Of a stretch of 64,000 bases of DNA, positions 11,290 to 26,324 are shown piece after piece. Origin of the DNA: Melastoma dodecandrum. Taxonomy: Eukaryota; Streptophyta; Magnoliopsida; Myrtales; Melastomataceae. The notes below the pieces were generated by a model. It had not been told where the DNA came from, made no database searches, and worked only from the letters and a program-made list of their open reading frames with translations. The DNA is taken from assembly GCA_029817715.1 (NCBI GenBank), contig JARUPY010000539.1, positions 4,811,501 through 4,875,500 of the forward strand, written 5' to 3'. The number at the start of each line of letters is the position of its first letter. Within the stretch, counting starts at the first letter, position 1. The translations under genes were made by a program, and so were the position numbers.

Positions 11290-14076
11290 CCTTCTGGGGG
11301 ACAGGGGAATGTTGAAGTCGCGATTGGTTCTGCTGTTGTGCAGTTGGATTGGGGAAAAATAGGAAATTTGAGGACGTGAGTTTGTTTCATTCTCTTCTCG
11401 AAAGGTTTAGGGGTCCGAGTGGATGTCCCGTGGATCGATGCCGATGACGGTGGTCGGGATGTGAATTCCTCTGGTAACTCCTGTCCAGCTCGTGCGTTCT
11501 GTGTTTGCTTCTACTAAGGTTGGTCTGCGATTGCTTAGCTAGTGTTCTGCATAAGACAATCGCGGAGATTCAAAAGAGTTGTGTGGGCGATGATGGCGAA
11601 AGTTGCTGCCCCGTTGTGAATGAGCGAGCAATGTTATGGGCGTAAGTTGGGGGCTGTTCGTCGGTGACTCTACGCGTGGAATTGCGCCCTTTTAACACGA
11701 GCAAAGTCCAGGACCTGAAGGTTAATGAAACCCAGCTTTTTAGGTAGTCTCCCCATGCGCGGAAATGGAACCATTAGCCGGAAAACATGGCGTCCGTCCT
11801 CCGATCTCAGCCATGAAATGCAGAGGGAGCGCTTCGAAGTCGGCTACTTCTGGTGGAAGGTCGAGAATCCAACAGCAAAACTGTTTGTTGGATTGAGGTG
11901 ATCTGAAGTGGGTAGGGATCAAACCGAGTAGGCCATTGAAGAGAAGGGAGGAGCATCCTCCCACTAACTAGGCAATTGCAATTCCCCAACCCCATCATTA
12001 GTCTTTCGTTAACTTAATACTCTCAAAGTAAATTTTTAATAGTTAAACTCTTTTTTAAGGATGTTTTAGATACCTGTTAAGAGTCAATTAACGTGTTTTA
12101 AATTTATTGATTTAACATTTAATATATATAAGTTTTGCCTTTTTTTTATTTTAAAATATCCTAAAATGTTAATTAATATGGACTATTTGTGAGACCCATC
12201 CAAGAGCCGGGAACAGAAACAACTTCGCTTTTCTTTTAAAAGAATTAAAATGTTTATTTAAATTAATAATTTGTAATTATACTTCGGTTCGACCTCGTTA
12301 AATAAATAAAGGAGAAAAAAGGTTAACAAAATAAGACGAAGGATGTAAGTTTAGAAGTGGTGGATACTAAATATATTATATATTTTATCATTAATTTATC
12401 TAATCTATAGGAGCTCAATTGAGCTAAGAAAAAACAGCAAAAATGGGTTAAAAATAATATAGTTCAGAATACATTTATTTTAATTGAATTACGAATTCAT
12501 TACTTAATTACATGCAGAGGTAAAACAAAATTTACAGTTTTCGATCCCAATTTGTCCAGGAATAGACGACCCTACCAAAAGGAAAGCAAAACAATAATAA
12601 TCACATGGAGGGGGGCATATGGTGTGTTTCCTATTTAATAATCCAAAAAAATAATAATTGAATAAATAATTTCATTCTTGTCATACATGACACCCAATCA
12701 CATGGCCTTCTCTTTAAAAAATAAAAATGAATTGACTGATTTAATCTCGGGATGAGAATTCCACAAATATCCAAAAAAATATTATTACCATTTACTGTAT
12801 ACTTAACAACACGGAGACCAAATTGAGGTATATTTGTCTGGTCTCTATTTCCTTTAAGGCCAGATTCTTCTGTAAAGCTCAGGTCTTGGTCAAACTTCAA
12901 GTCTAATTTGTGTTAATGCAATGTGAAACATTATATAAAGACTTTTTTTTTGGGGGGGTGGGGGGGGTGATGAATGATATAGCATAGGATTCTTGGGTGA
13001 GTGATTTTCTTCTGGCACAGCACAGCAGGGCAGGGCAGGGATAAACAACCCATACCCAACATTCAACATATCCCATGCACACCACCCACATTAAGTCAAA
13101 ATCAAATTAATAGTCAAAATCTCAATCATTAACCTCTAACCCCAAAGAAATTTCAAGACACAATCATAATTTCACCTACACACCCAAAAAATACAGAGTA
13201 CCCTGTTAAAAAGGAAATATTTTTACACCCCCACCGAAAGCATCTTCCTTTAGATTGCTTTTGTACCCAAAAGTTTATTCAAGGCTATCCAGATAAAATA
13301 AAATAATTTATATCTATGCTTTTTTCCATAGCTTCTTCATCTTTTAAAAGAAATAAATATTCCCCTTTTCTGGGTATTAAATGTTTAGTAATCTTTTTCT
13401 TTTCTTTTTTTTTTTTTTGAGGGTGAACAAAAATGGGGGCTAATAAAACATGTAGGAAATCAAAAATCAAATGCAGAGGGGCGCATTGGCATCATGACAC
13501 AGACAAACATACAGATTTTGGTGTTTTTTTTTGTGTGGCAATTTTATGGGATTTGGACAAAACCGTGGAAGCCACCGGATTTATATGCCACGAGGGTAGG
13601 GGAGACATGGACAAATTCAGGTTTTGGACAGAAATTGCTTGTGTGATGATACAATACCCCAAACCACCTCGTCATCGTCTTCCTCGTCCTCCTCTTCCTC
13701 TTCCTCCTCGTATTAGACACCAAGTAAGCCGCGAACTTTCCTCACGCCAGTCGGGACGAGCTCGTGGTTCGAACTCATACGCACCGAACGCGCGTATCTA
13801 AAGTGTGTGCTTGCAGACATTGTTGATTGTTGATAATGGTATATTTAATTTCGAAATTAAATATTCAGTGGATTGATAATGTGATATATATGTTATGAAC
13901 ATTTTTATATTATTCGTCCCTCGTAATATATGGTTTGTTTATTTATTTTTTTTTTTATCATTTGCTTTTTTTTGGCCCCATATTCCTGTAAGAAGTGAAC
14001 ATAATAACACAACATCAGCAGCCCCAAGTTCTTACAACCTCTGTCACCTGTCCATCGCTCTGTTTTTCTTACCAAG
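11290..14076. other. Long intergenic region, AT-rich, no gene supported
   Basis: The region contains the 3' UTR of the preceding gene, AT-rich stretches (12000-12900), a G homopolymer tract near 12953-12969 and T runs near 13409 and 13945. A CT-rich microsatellite-like run lies at 13676-13710. Short open frames here have no recognisable protein character. The last few hundred bases are the neprosin gene's promoter and leader. Confidence 0.55.
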
Positions 14077-16407
14077 ATGGGCACACGGAGGAGAATGGCT
14101 GTGTGTCTGAGATTGGCGTTCTTCTTCTTCTTCTTCTGGGGGTTGTGCTGTTGGGGAACGAGTGCCGGCACCTCCCGGCAGCAGAAGCTGAAAGTGAAGA
14201 ACCACCTCAAACGCCTTAACAAGCCTGCCGTCAAGACCATCGAGGCATAGAAACTCACCTCCCCCCACCTTTCTTGGATTCCATGATAAGTGGTGCTGCT
14301 TTCTGCTGCTAAAGTTTTAACCTTTTTTTTTGCCTTTCTTCTTTGATGCAAACTCGCAGAGCCCAGATGGGGACATCATCGACTGCGTACACAGCACCCA
14401 CCAGCCAGCATTCGACCACCCTTTCCTCAAAGACCACAAAATCCAGGTCCTGCCAGGGATTTCTTCATATCCAGTGCAATAATCTGCTTTCTGTTTTTCT
14501 TTCTGTAATTTTTTTGTTTGTTTTTGGGTCGGGTTGGGTTCAGACGAGGCCAAGTTACCATCCCGGAGGGGGTATGTACGATGAGGACAAGACGGGCAAG
14601 GCTGAATCCGAGGTGAGGAAAGAGAGAGTGACTCAGCTTTGGCACACGAACGGGAGATGTCCCGAGGACACCATCCCCATTAGGAGGACCAAGGAAGAGG
14701 ACGTCCTGAGGGCGAGCTCCATCAAGAGGTATGGCAAGAAGCACCACAAGACAGTCCCCCAGCCGCCGAGGTCCGCCGACCCGGGGCTCACCAACACCGG
14801 CGGCCACCAGGTAAACAATGTTGTCCTGGGATTAGAGGGTGACGTGATCCTGGCTCGCCTAGTTGCTTCGCTAACGGGTGGCTGTTTACACACAGCATGC
14901 GATAGCATTTGTTGATGGGGATAAGTACTATGGAGCAAAGGCGACAATCAATGTGTGGGAGCCAAAGGTGGAAGACCCAAATGAGTTCAGCCTGTCCCAG
15001 ATTTGGGTCTTGGGCGGTTCCTTCGGTGGCAACCTCAACAGCATTGAAGCTGGTTGGCAGGCAGGTTTCCCTTTCCCTCCCCAAAAGAAGAAAAGGTGTT
15101 CCATTTTGCATAAATTCCCTGCTCCCAATTCCTTCCACTCATGGATTCTTTGACAAAGACCCCTTTATTTTGAGGAATCCCTCCTTATCCTTTTGTCGGA
15201 GTTTTCAGCAAAGCCCACTAAAAAAATGGTTTTTTGGAGGAAATTTTGCAGGTAAGTCCGGATCTGTATGGAGATAACAACACGAGGCTCTTCACCTACT
15301 GGACAGTAAAGCCCTCCCTCCTCCCTCCCTCCCTCAGTTTCACACACGAGCTCATGCCAAATCTCTCTCATCTTGTATTTGAGTGTCTTGCTCTTGGTAA
15401 CAGAGTGATGCATACCAAGCGACGGGTTGCTACAACCTCCTGTGCTCAGGGTTCATACAGATAAACAGCGAGATAGCAATGGGGGCGAGCATCTCCCCTG
15501 TCTCTGCCTACAGGAATCCCCAGTATGACATCAGCATCCTTGTGTGGAAGGTGAAAGGCTCCCTTTCTCTTGTTTCCTTTTTTCACGGTTTCTTTATGGG
15601 TGGGATTCGGACCCTTGAAAATGGAGGTCATGTGATGACAAAGAACCAAAAGGAGAAACAGGACAGAACACACTAGAAAGTGAACCCCCCCACCCCCCAC
15701 CCCCCAAAAAAAATCCGGATGGATGGACACGCTTTGACTCTGTCCTCTTGTGCTGTTTAATGGGCATTAGGACAGGTTTAGGTCAGTGACAAGCATTAGG
15801 TTCCACTTTAGAAGCATTATTAATATACAAAACAAGAAAAACCTGTTGTCTCTGTCCTCGATTTACCTAACCCAATTCCCATTGTGTCCCACTGTCTTTC
15901 GTCGGTTACTGTGCAATTCTAGTTGAGGAGCAAAAGACAGTACAGACCAACATCTGTAACTCTGCAACTTTTTTCATCTTCTTAGGGAGATATGTAAGAA
16001 GCTTTGTTTTGGTTTTTTACTTTTATCAGGACCCGAGCCAGGGCCACTGGTGGATGCAGTTCGGGGACGGGTACGTGATGGGGTATTGGCCGTCGTTCCT
16101 GTTCACGTACCTCGGGGAGAGCGCGTCGATGATCGAGTGGGGAGGAGAGATAGTGAACTCGGGCGCCCGGGGGCAGCACACTTCCACCCAGATGGGGAGC
16201 GGGCATTTCCCCGAGGAAGGGTTCGGGAAGTCAAGCTACTTTAGGAACATACAGGTGGTGGACGGGTCGAACGAGCTGAAGAGCCCCGGGAAGCTGGGGA
16301 CGTTCACGGAGAGGCCGGGGTGCTACGGGGTCCAGACGGGTACGAACGGCGACTGGGGGCATTACTTCTACTACGGTGGCCCCGGGAGGAGCCATAAATG
16401 TCCATGA
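14077..16407 (+). CDS. Neprosin-family (DUF239) secreted protein, 421 aa, 7 exons
   Basis: Exons: 14077-14244, 14360-14446, 14544-14810, 14896-15060, 15252-15305, 15404-15550, 16030-16407. The N-terminus is a signal peptide (basic MGTRRR, then a Leu/Phe-rich core ending near SAG). It is followed by the neprosin activation-peptide block ([20 protein letters not shown]) and the C-terminal neprosin domain. Conserved strings include [49 protein letters not shown] and [20 protein letters not shown]. The founding member, from Nepenthes, is a glutamic prolyl-endopeptidase; most plant paralogues are untested, so activity here is inference. Two introns appear to use GC donors (14245, AG|GCATAG; 15061, AG|GCAGGT). 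An in-frame GT donor at 14230 is an alternative for the first and would remove five codons. Confidence 0.93.
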
Positions 16408-18351
16408 AAATGGGGATGTACTTAAAGGTATGGGATCGTATGGGGGTATGAAGCTTTTGTTGATCTGGTTAGATTAATAGGGGTGTGGTTGGTGGTGGCC
16501 TCGTGGGATTTAGTCCTTTTTCTGAAGTTTTTGGAACAACCAAGATGTTCATAGGTTTTTAAAGATTAGGGCGTGGAGACTTGGCCTTGTGAAATTTAAT
16601 GTACGAATTTTGCATGTTCTAAATTATTTCTTATTTTTCCCTTCCCTAGCTTGAATTCAATTAAAGAGTTATCGACTTTGAAACTAATCTCAAATCCACC
16701 ATAATCTCTAATGGGCTTTTCTAGTCGGGAATCGTAATTGGGCCTACACAACTGCTTACGATGGGGCCCATGGGTTTAAAGTAATTGGGCCGCAGGGAAT
16801 CCTTGCGTGGCTTTCGGGCTTCTGGTCCGCTTCGCCCTTTTATATATAACATGAAAAAAATATTTGACAGGAAAATAATAATTCCCCAACTCCAGATAAG
16901 TTTTTGGAATCTTCACGCTGATTTAAAAAAGAATTATTATTATTATTTTTTAACTCTCGGAATTCAAATGAAACACAAGACTTGGGGGAGTTGATTGTGG
17001 AAGAGTTTTAAATGGTAAAAAAAGAAAATTTATCGGCATAATCAATTTGTCAACTTTACGTTTTGGCGCATCGTTTCAAAAGTTTTTAATTTGGCCTTAT
17101 TTCAATTTTACTTTTCAATTTGGTCATATTCGTAACGGCGTTAATACGTATCATTTGTTTTTCCTACGTGGCAATAATAATGAAATAAGTCATTGAAATA
17201 TATCGATATTTTGCCAAATGAATTTGCCAACTTTACGTTTCGGCTTAACGTTTTAAAATTTTTTAATTTGGCCTTAAATCAATTTTAATTCGAGTAGAAA
17301 TTCGAGGAACATGAACCAAAAACCCAGAAAAGCACGAGTCTACCTCAGTGACAACTGGGACTGGGCTATTGATTCCTACGCCTACTAGGGGCAAAGGGTA
17401 TCCATCCAGTACTGAATAATTGACCCACGGGCTCTTATTCTACTAACGACTTGGTTTCCCTCACGGAACAAGGGAAGGGAGTGATGCATGTTCATTGAGG
17501 AGAGAAGAAAAGGTAAAAGTAGACTGCACACGACCCAAACGTAAATCCTTGTGTCATTACACGAGTCGAAAATGAACCTAATGGCGCAGATCTCCGCCAA
17601 CATCGACAAAGGTAAAGATAGAAGCAAAGCCGAAAACAAGACGGGAGGATGATAGCTTAGTTGTCACTAAGGTAGACTCCTGCTTCTTGGGTTTTTTGTT
17701 CTTGTTCCTCGAATTCCCCTTAAATTAAAATTGATTTAAGACCAAATTAAATACTTTTGGAAAGATATACCAAAAATTAAAAATTAGTAAATTAATTGGG
17801 CCAAATATGAATATTTTGCAATAAAAACAGTAAAAAGGCCGAAATGGGGAAGGGATGCCAACGGATCTCTCCATGTGTCTGTGTAATTATTTGGTCTATC
17901 TATCTAATATTTCACTGTACAACAAATTTATAAAATATTTTTTAAAAAAAATTCAGGATAGAATTTTGGTATCCTAAAATTTAAGGAACAAGATAACTTA
18001 TAAATTATTTATTTATATTAAAAAAAGAGAGAAAGGAAAACAAAAGAGGGGAAAAGGACAAGGGGTGGGTGGGGTGGGGACCGGGGGATTTCCCAACGGT
18101 TCACTCCCCAGGGCAACCAGCTTCTTCATTGTTCCTCTCCTTCTCTAACTCAAATTTCAAAAGAAGTTGCTTGTCTTTGGAAGTGTCCCATAATTATTAT
18201 TACAACCTCAGCTCAACATCTCCACCCCACCCAACTATAAATAGCAACCCCCACCTCCACTCCTCTCGAACCACCCACCCCCTATCTCAACAGCTATCTC
18301 CTCCCTCCTCCATCTGCCTTGTCTCAGTTTCAACCCTTCACGACCAGGGAA
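16408..18351. other. Intergenic region with a diverged direct repeat and the AG-peptide promoter
   Basis: This holds the neprosin 3' UTR and AT-rich sequence with no supported gene. A diverged direct repeat at about 17041-17110 and 17219-17290 shares the words caactttacgttt and tttttaatttggcctta, and is probably a remnant of an unidentified repeat. The right end is the promoter of the arabinogalactan peptide gene. Confidence 0.5.
18234..18243 (+). promoter_or_regulatory. TATA box of the arabinogalactan peptide gene
   Basis: The sequence actataaata lies about 110 bases upstream of the ATG at 18352, a normal distance for a short leader. Confidence 0.7.
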
Positions 18352-18546
18352 ATGGATGCCGTGAGGGTGAGTCTCCTGGCCGCGCTCTTGCTGCTCCTGC
18401 TCTTCTCTCTGTCGTACCCTTCTGCTGCCGTGGTTGAAGCCCCCGCGCCCACCCCTGTCCCTCATTCTGATGCCGCTGCCTTCCATGCCTCGTCGTTGTT
18501 CTTATTCGCTTCCGTCATGGCTCTCGTCCTTGCTTTGCTCTACTGA
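18352..18546 (+). CDS. Arabinogalactan peptide (AG-peptide), 64 aa
   Basis: The ORF has the three-part layout of AG-peptides. A signal peptide (MDAVRVSLLAALLLLLLFSL...) comes first, then a very short mature part with alternating Ala/Pro/Thr (EAPAPTPVP) that would be hydroxylated and O-glycosylated. A C-terminal hydrophobic stretch after a small-residue site follows and would direct GPI anchoring (SSLFLFASVMALVLALLY). Mature AG-peptides are cell-surface proteoglycans. The ATG at 18352 was chosen because it starts the signal peptide; upstream codons in frame have no ATG. It is intronless with a good TATA box. Confidence 0.82.
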   Translation: MDAVRVSLLAALLLLLLFSLSYPSAAVVEAPAPTPVPHSDAAAFHASSLFLFASVMALVLALLY

Positions 18547-19312
18547 GCTACACTCCTGGGTGAATCCCATTCTTTCATTGTCATAATGATGCTGGGATTC
18601 TGTTTGCTCAAATCTGTCCACCGTCGGTTGTTTTATCCTGATGAGCGAAGCAACTAGGCCATTGTCATTTTCGCCCAAAATATGGTCTTGCTGTTCTGCA
18701 ACGTCACTTGTCCTCAAATGCGGCGGATGTGCGTGCATCCGAATAAAAACAGCGCCATAAAGCTCATAATCTACATCGAGATGTCCTGGATAAAGCTAAT
18801 GTGAATCTTGTAACGCAGCACACACATATACCACCATTGAGGCGGCCCTCGCATTCATCACATATGACTACCATCACTATGGAGCAATTCCAAACATGAG
18901 GCACTTAACAAATCAACCACCACCCCATATGCTGAAGAGGGCAGGAGAGCCTAGCCGCAAAACTGCAGGCATACTTATAAGAGAAAGCAACAGCAACGAA
19001 CCATCAACTCCCAAAAAATGGTCTTTAGAAAGTGTACAATATGCTTATTTCAGTTCCTGGAATCCCTCACTATATATTCTAGTTGCCGTTGAAATAAAAA
19101 GCTCAAGAATTGAACCGTTCTTCCATGATCACCCCTATGCTACAAAACACGTGGTGTTCGAATGATAGATATAGATAAATCCCCGGGGATTATGGCTTTC
19201 TCAAGGGTATGTAAGCCCTAAGAATGGATCAGTCTCCAACACAACCAATTGTACGTTTTATTTTCTTTTAGATTTAGATGCGCCCTTCGAACAAAAATCA
19301 CCCCGTCAAAGT
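18547..19312. other. 3' regions of two convergent genes
   Basis: This holds the AG-peptide 3' UTR and the 3' UTR of the minus-strand DTC gene. No additional coding sequence is supported. Confidence 0.6.
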
Positions 19313-21136
19313 CTACAAACCGACGCTCTTCTCAAACTTCTGGATCTGGTTAAGGAATATCCAGGTCATCTGTAAATAGCCAAGGGACAGGATCGTTTTT
19401 AGCAATCTTCTGGTGATTTATGAAAATCAAAGCTTAAGTTTGCTCTAATCAATGCAACAGTCAACCATTGCACGTGACAATGTTGGATAAGATGGAGAAC
19501 TTACCATCACGTGGGGAGCGATTCTGACACAGTACACAGGGAATCCTGTATAGAATTTGAAGGGTCCTCCCGATTTCAAAGTCTTCATGGCACAGTCCAT
19601 AGAGCCTGTGTACGGGAATTTCCCCTCCGCGTCAGGTTGCATTTTCTGAATCTGAGTTTTCACATAATCAAAGGGCAAACTGCAAGCTGAGGCAAAGAAT
19701 CCAGAAACAGCGCTTGCACCTGCACAGATGGCCACAATTCAAAGATCAACTTATGAGACTGGCTGAAATCGTATCAACTAGAACTTGGCCGTATGGCCAA
19801 TGGCACATTGGGACATCTGGAGTTTCTGAACAAATATCTTACCAACGACCGTAGCAGCTTCTCCAAAACCAAGTGAATCCTTGAAGAACTCAACACTTTG
19901 ATCATAAGAAGCAAGCATTCCCATGTTCAGTGCCATTGCCCTCACAACAGTAGGACCTGCACCTTTCCAGAGTGCCAAAACTCCCTCTTCTCCGGCAATG
20001 CGGAAAAGGGCATTGAAGGCATTGGTATAGTTTCTCCGCTGTGCAGCAGGCAAAGTGGCATCTGCTTGCATCCTAATAAGGGCTAAATCGGCTGGGCTAC
20101 CAACACAGGCTCCAATAGCACCAGCTGTCAAACCACACAGGGCCTTCTGATAAAGGGGTAAAGGTTTCCCATCATTGGCTTCAATTGCTTTAGTAGTCAA
20201 TATCCTAGAAAAGCATGAACGCGTTACTCCATTGAAGTTTTGTTTCAGAAAATCTAATTTCAAATTCAATACACCCCAACAAAAGTATATGCAATATGTT
20301 GTAGTCACACCATTAATAAGTCACGAATAACACCAATGAAGACAAATGGTCGTCAAAATAACATCATTTTGCAGAATTCAATCAACCAAATCCCGCACGA
20401 TGTGCTTATCTAGTTTGACAGATAACCTACCTGAAAGAGCCAAGACGAGCTGTAGTATACGTAGCTTGCCTAAGGAGCCCGGCAGAAAGTCCCTGTGCAG
20501 AGCAATTACAAACATATCAACTCCTGGCATTCAACTCAGTTCATCACGTGTTAAAACGCCAGGAAAGAGATTGACACATTTGACAGAAAACGCAACAGTC
20601 ATCAATCCTTACTACGCAGAAGATCCGTTTTCAAAATGAAGAGACAAATCATAATCACAGCAACAACCACCACCAAAGACTACAACTTCTTCAAAGCCTC
20701 GTGAAAGTAGAACCGAAGACGATCGGACAACAAGCAACCGACAGTTTCCTTCCTCACCTTGTAGAAAGCTCCAAAACCCTCTTCCTTAAGCATGGTCCTG
20801 GTAACCTGGGCAGCCGATCCTTGGCCCAACTGGATCCTCACCTACATCAAACACAACACCAGAGAACAAGGATCACTCCCCAACCAAAATGACACCAGAT
20901 GATCCCCAGATCTGAAACCTCCTCGATACATTACATTCCACTTCACCCTAAACACCCCCTCTCATCCCCTTCCATAGAATCCCTCCTCACACCCAATATC
21001 AAATCCTTGGGGAGGAGAAACGCACCTTGATCATGTCGATGGGCTGGATAACGCAGGTGGCGAGCATGCCAGAGGCACCCCCGTTGACGAAGGGCTTGAC
21101 GGTATGCCATACTCCTCCCTTCTTCTCTTCCCCCAT
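19313..21136 (-). CDS. DTC: Mitochondrial dicarboxylate/tricarboxylate carrier, 296 aa, 6 exons
   Basis: Exons (high to low): 21136-21026, 20841-20758, 20492-20431, 20204-19843, 19719-19505, 19369-19313, all in phase with GT-AG introns. The protein belongs to the inner-membrane SLC25 family, which has six transmembrane helices. It exchanges 2-oxoglutarate, malate, citrate and related acids. The three carrier repeats each show the PxDxxK/R-type signature: QPIDMIKVRIQ, SPADLALIRMQAD and LPFDYVKTQIQKM. Strings such as NDGKPLPLYQKALCGLTAGA and PTVVRAMALNMGMLASYDQS match plant DTC closely, and the length is close to the roughly 298 aa of the Arabidopsis protein. The last exon ends VGL. There is no cleavable presequence, as usual for this carrier. 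Confidence 0.96.
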
Positions 21137-22340
21137 ATCCTCCTCTCACACACACAAGAGAACCCAAGAAGAAAGGCGCCCCCTTTCTGCCTACCCAGGC
21201 CGAATCACGAACTGGGTTTCACGGGAAAAGGGAGGAGGAGGCGGAGGGATCCGAGGGTTCTTGTGGGGGGTTGGGCGGGGGCGTCGATCCACTGCATGTG
21301 AAATAACAACAATTTTGTTGATTTTTTTGGGTCAGTTGGGAGGTTGGGAGCCCGATCCGGAGCCCGTAAAAAGGATACGGTGTTTTCGTAGTTTATACGT
21401 TGTTGTTTAGGTGGCGTTGACCTGCTCGGGAAGATCCGGGCTTTTCTAACTTTTAGTCCGTGGGGAGATAACTAAGCCGTCCTAGGCCTCCATTTTAAGA
21501 AGGATGTTACCATCTCAAATGAAAAAATGAATGTTATGGGCCGGGCCTTGAGAAAGCCCATTCTCCTTATCTGAACCTCGTCCGAAGCAATCAATCAATC
21601 ATAGACTTCTAGGGAAATGGAGTGGGTGGTTAGGAATGATGAACCACCCCCCATGTGGGCGAGGAGGAGGAAAGGATGACAAATAATAATAGGACCCATG
21701 TGGTTAATAATGTACTTTTGACGAAATACATAAAAGGTACGTGTCACGGGCAATTTTCTACATTACTATGTAAAGAATTTGGGCCTGAGGATGCTTTGCT
21801 TGCCGTTTGATTGGGAATCGGACAAATTTGGTGGTTGATTTCTTTTTTTGGGGGTGGGGGGAGGATCTGTCTCTTATCCCAACAAAACCCAACTCACACT
21901 CACATCACACCTACCTCTTGGTATTTTTTTTTAATTAGTGACATCAAAATTAACCTGTCCTGGCTCCTTTTTTTTTAAATAATGGTAATAATTTTTATGA
22001 AATCCTTACAAAGTTGGGGAGATTTTCTGGAACAACAGCTCAAATCCCCAGTGTCGGATGCACTGGCGCGATTCAGTGCCAGCCCGTGCGAATTCCCCTA
22101 ATTACCCTTGCCCCCGAAGGGCGAAACGGTAATACCTTGGGTGGTGGGGGCTGAAAATGGGCTGGCGCCAAATAGGAGACAAAAAACAGTTTGGCCCCGC
22201 CCGGCGGACTCCAGGGACGAGCAATCAAATCCCGTTAAATATCCGGATCCTTTGGAATCCGCCATTATCGTTTTAGTTCTTCCTCGCGTCTTCCGCCTCC
22301 TCACGACCTGTGTGATCGTCGTCCGAGGAGGTGATCGGAG
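21137..22340. promoter_or_regulatory. Divergent promoter region between DTC and the alpha-tubulin gene
   Basis: The 1.2-kb gap separates the two start codons. It includes a GA-rich leader for DTC (21137-21300) and a GC-richer leader for the tubulin gene (from about 22100). A T/G homopolymer patch lies near 21842-21860. No clear TATA box was seen close to the tubulin start. Confidence 0.5.
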
Positions 22341-24405
<2,065 letters not shown>

Positions 24406-25427
24406 GTCTCCTCTATTTTGCTATTGGCGTGTTTGTTTGATACGCCGTATAGATCTCCTGGGGTTTGTATGCCATCCTTTTGAGCAACTGTGGTTTCATT
24501 TATCTGTCAGTCTGTTGTTACATATATTCCTAGTCCTGTGAAATTTAAGGAGATTTGTGTGATGAATCTGTACTATTGGTACATACTTTGTTCAAGTATT
24601 TGGTGTTAGTGGTTTATTTTCTGTCCATTTTTTTTTTCAGAATCATACACATCTTGACTGCTAGGCGCTGATTAAGCTTAACCTAAAGATCAGGACGACG
24701 ATAGGTTGGGAACGATTGTTGCCTTCCTGATGAAAGAATCCATGGCACATTACTTCCCTGATCACTTTCTTTGGAACCAACACAAGCCAGACTGACGTGT
24801 ATCGCGGGCCGCAAGCGGCAGAGGGAGCCATTCTGCAGAGCTGAATGAAACCATAAACCTTGTAAGAAGATTACAGGAGAATGATTTGAGTTGTCCTGTC
24901 CTAATGGGAGAATCCGACTTACCTCCCTACCCAGTCTCCTCTTCCTCCTGTGTATCTGACTTAAGAACTGCAGCGACTGACCGTCGAAAATGAAGCCTCG
25001 CCGAATCCCCCGGTCTACAAAAAACAGGGGACCATGCCGCGGCAGGTCGCGTGGTTTATGCACATTTGAATTCCCCCGCTCTATTGAACTATACACTTAC
25101 CGTATAGGAATAACTGCCGTCCTAGCTAAGACTATAATTGATCTGCATTTTTTAATCTTAGTAAAAAACTAATCTTGACTGTGATTATTATAATTCGGTA
25201 TATGGAATTAACCGATGAGCCCAATTCCATTAACTGCCAAAACCCCTTTTGCATTATCTCGAAACTACAAGCCCCTAATTGTGGCTGAATTCCCTCTGTT
25301 TCTTCTGACTAGAGATGATCTCTGACATTGACCTATACGATGTAAGAATTTTCAATGATCATTGTGTAATGACAGATGTTTTTGTAGGACGCTGGTGTAA
25401 TGAGATTGGGAATCAAATCACGGTTTT
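24406..25427. other. Intergenic: tubulin 3' UTR, unidentified stretch, RAP2-11 3' UTR
   Basis: A minus-strand open frame at 24683-25096 contains a donor-like GTAAGT (near 24914-24920) but no recognisable protein family. I could not support it as a gene. The rest is AT-rich. Confidence 0.45.
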
Positions 25428-26324
25428 TTAACTCTGGATGAAGAGTTGGCTCAGCGTCGGGAAGTCCCATGCTGATTCAGTCAAGTGGTAAGCATTCTCC
25501 AGGTAGTCATTGAGACCGTCGATCACGTATAGCGAGGCCGATATCTGCCTCTCGACCTTCATTCGGTCGAATTCTGAGAACTCGAGGTCGTCCCCCAAGG
25601 ATGGAAGAGGGAGGCAAGACCCCTGCATTGGCAGCCCGAGCGGTTCCTGGACCAGTGGAAGCTGCTCAAAGGTCGTCCCAGTGCAGAACCCCCAAGGGAG
25701 GAAGTAGTCAGGGTTGCGGGGCTCAATCCCGCTGCTGCTCGTGAGACAGGTGCTCAAATCCGGCTTATAACCATCGTCGAATGAATTATAAGCTTGTGCG
25801 TCTACGCTCGTCGAGAATCCAGGTCTACAGAAGGAAGTGATTGAGAAGCCGTCGCTGCTGCTCTTCTGCGAAGTGACCGTGCTGATGCTGAAGCTCGAGT
25901 AATCCGGTTGTGGGGCAAGCCTCGGGTCGGGCTTGCCATGTTTAGCATTCAGGGAGAGATGCTGGCTCCGCCTGAGGCTGATCTTATGGTTAAGGAGGTT
26001 CCTGATCTTCAGAGACAGGGCAGAGTTCACGGGGACATGGGGGGCGAAGTTGGTCCTCGTGTTTGAACCTCGCAGGAGGCAGGCGGCCTCATCATATGCC
26101 TTGGCAGCCTCCTCGGCCGTATCAAAGGTCCCGAGCCACATCCTGATCTTCTGGGTAGTGTCCTTGATCTCGGCCACCCACTTCCCGGACGGCCGCTGTC
26201 TCACCCCGACGAACTTTGCCCTGCCACCTGCGCTGCTACTCGCCTTGAACTTGGACTTCCTACTGACGTGAAGCCTCCGGCGGCATTGCTCGTTGATATC
26301 ATGGGTTTGGAAGTGAAGCTCCAT
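25428..26324 (-). CDS. RAP2-11: AP2/ERF transcription factor, RAP2-11 type, 298 aa, intronless
   Basis: A single AP2/ERF DNA-binding domain lies at about residues 37-95 ([20 protein letters not shown] then [20 protein letters not shown]). Beyond the domain, the conserved strings [18 protein letters not shown] and the C-terminal [10 protein letters not shown] match Arabidopsis RAP2.11. That protein binds GCC/ethylene-type elements and acts in the root response to low potassium; the same role here is inference. The N-terminus is basic and probably nuclear-targeting ([13 protein letters not shown]). It diverges from the MYB5 gene across a 1.2-kb gap. A TATA box (TATATAAAT on the minus strand, about 26386-26395) supports the start. 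Confidence 0.93.
   Translation of the reverse strand: MELHFQTHDINEQCRRRLHVSRKSKFKASSSAGGRAKFVGVRQRPSGKWVAEIKDTTQKIRMWLGTFDTAEEAAKAYDEAACLLRGSNTRTNFAPHVPVNSALSLKIRNLLNHKISLRRSQHLSLNAKHGKPDPRLAPQPDYSSFSISTVTSQKSSSDGFSITSFCRPGFSTSVDAQAYNSFDDGYKPDLSTCLTSSSGIEPRNPDYFLPWGFCTGTTFEQLPLVQEPLGLPMQGSCLPLPSLGDDLEFSEFDRMKVERQISASLYVIDGLNDYLENAYHLTESAWDFPTLSQLFIQS

Noticed and set aside
14427..14807. 126-aa minus-strand frame overlapping the neprosin gene
   Set aside because: It lies over exons 2-3 of a well-supported plus-strand gene and shows no family features.
24683..25096. 137-aa minus-strand frame with a donor-like GTAAGT
   Set aside because: I could not link it to any family or find a convincing second exon; it is left as an unexplained intergenic frame.
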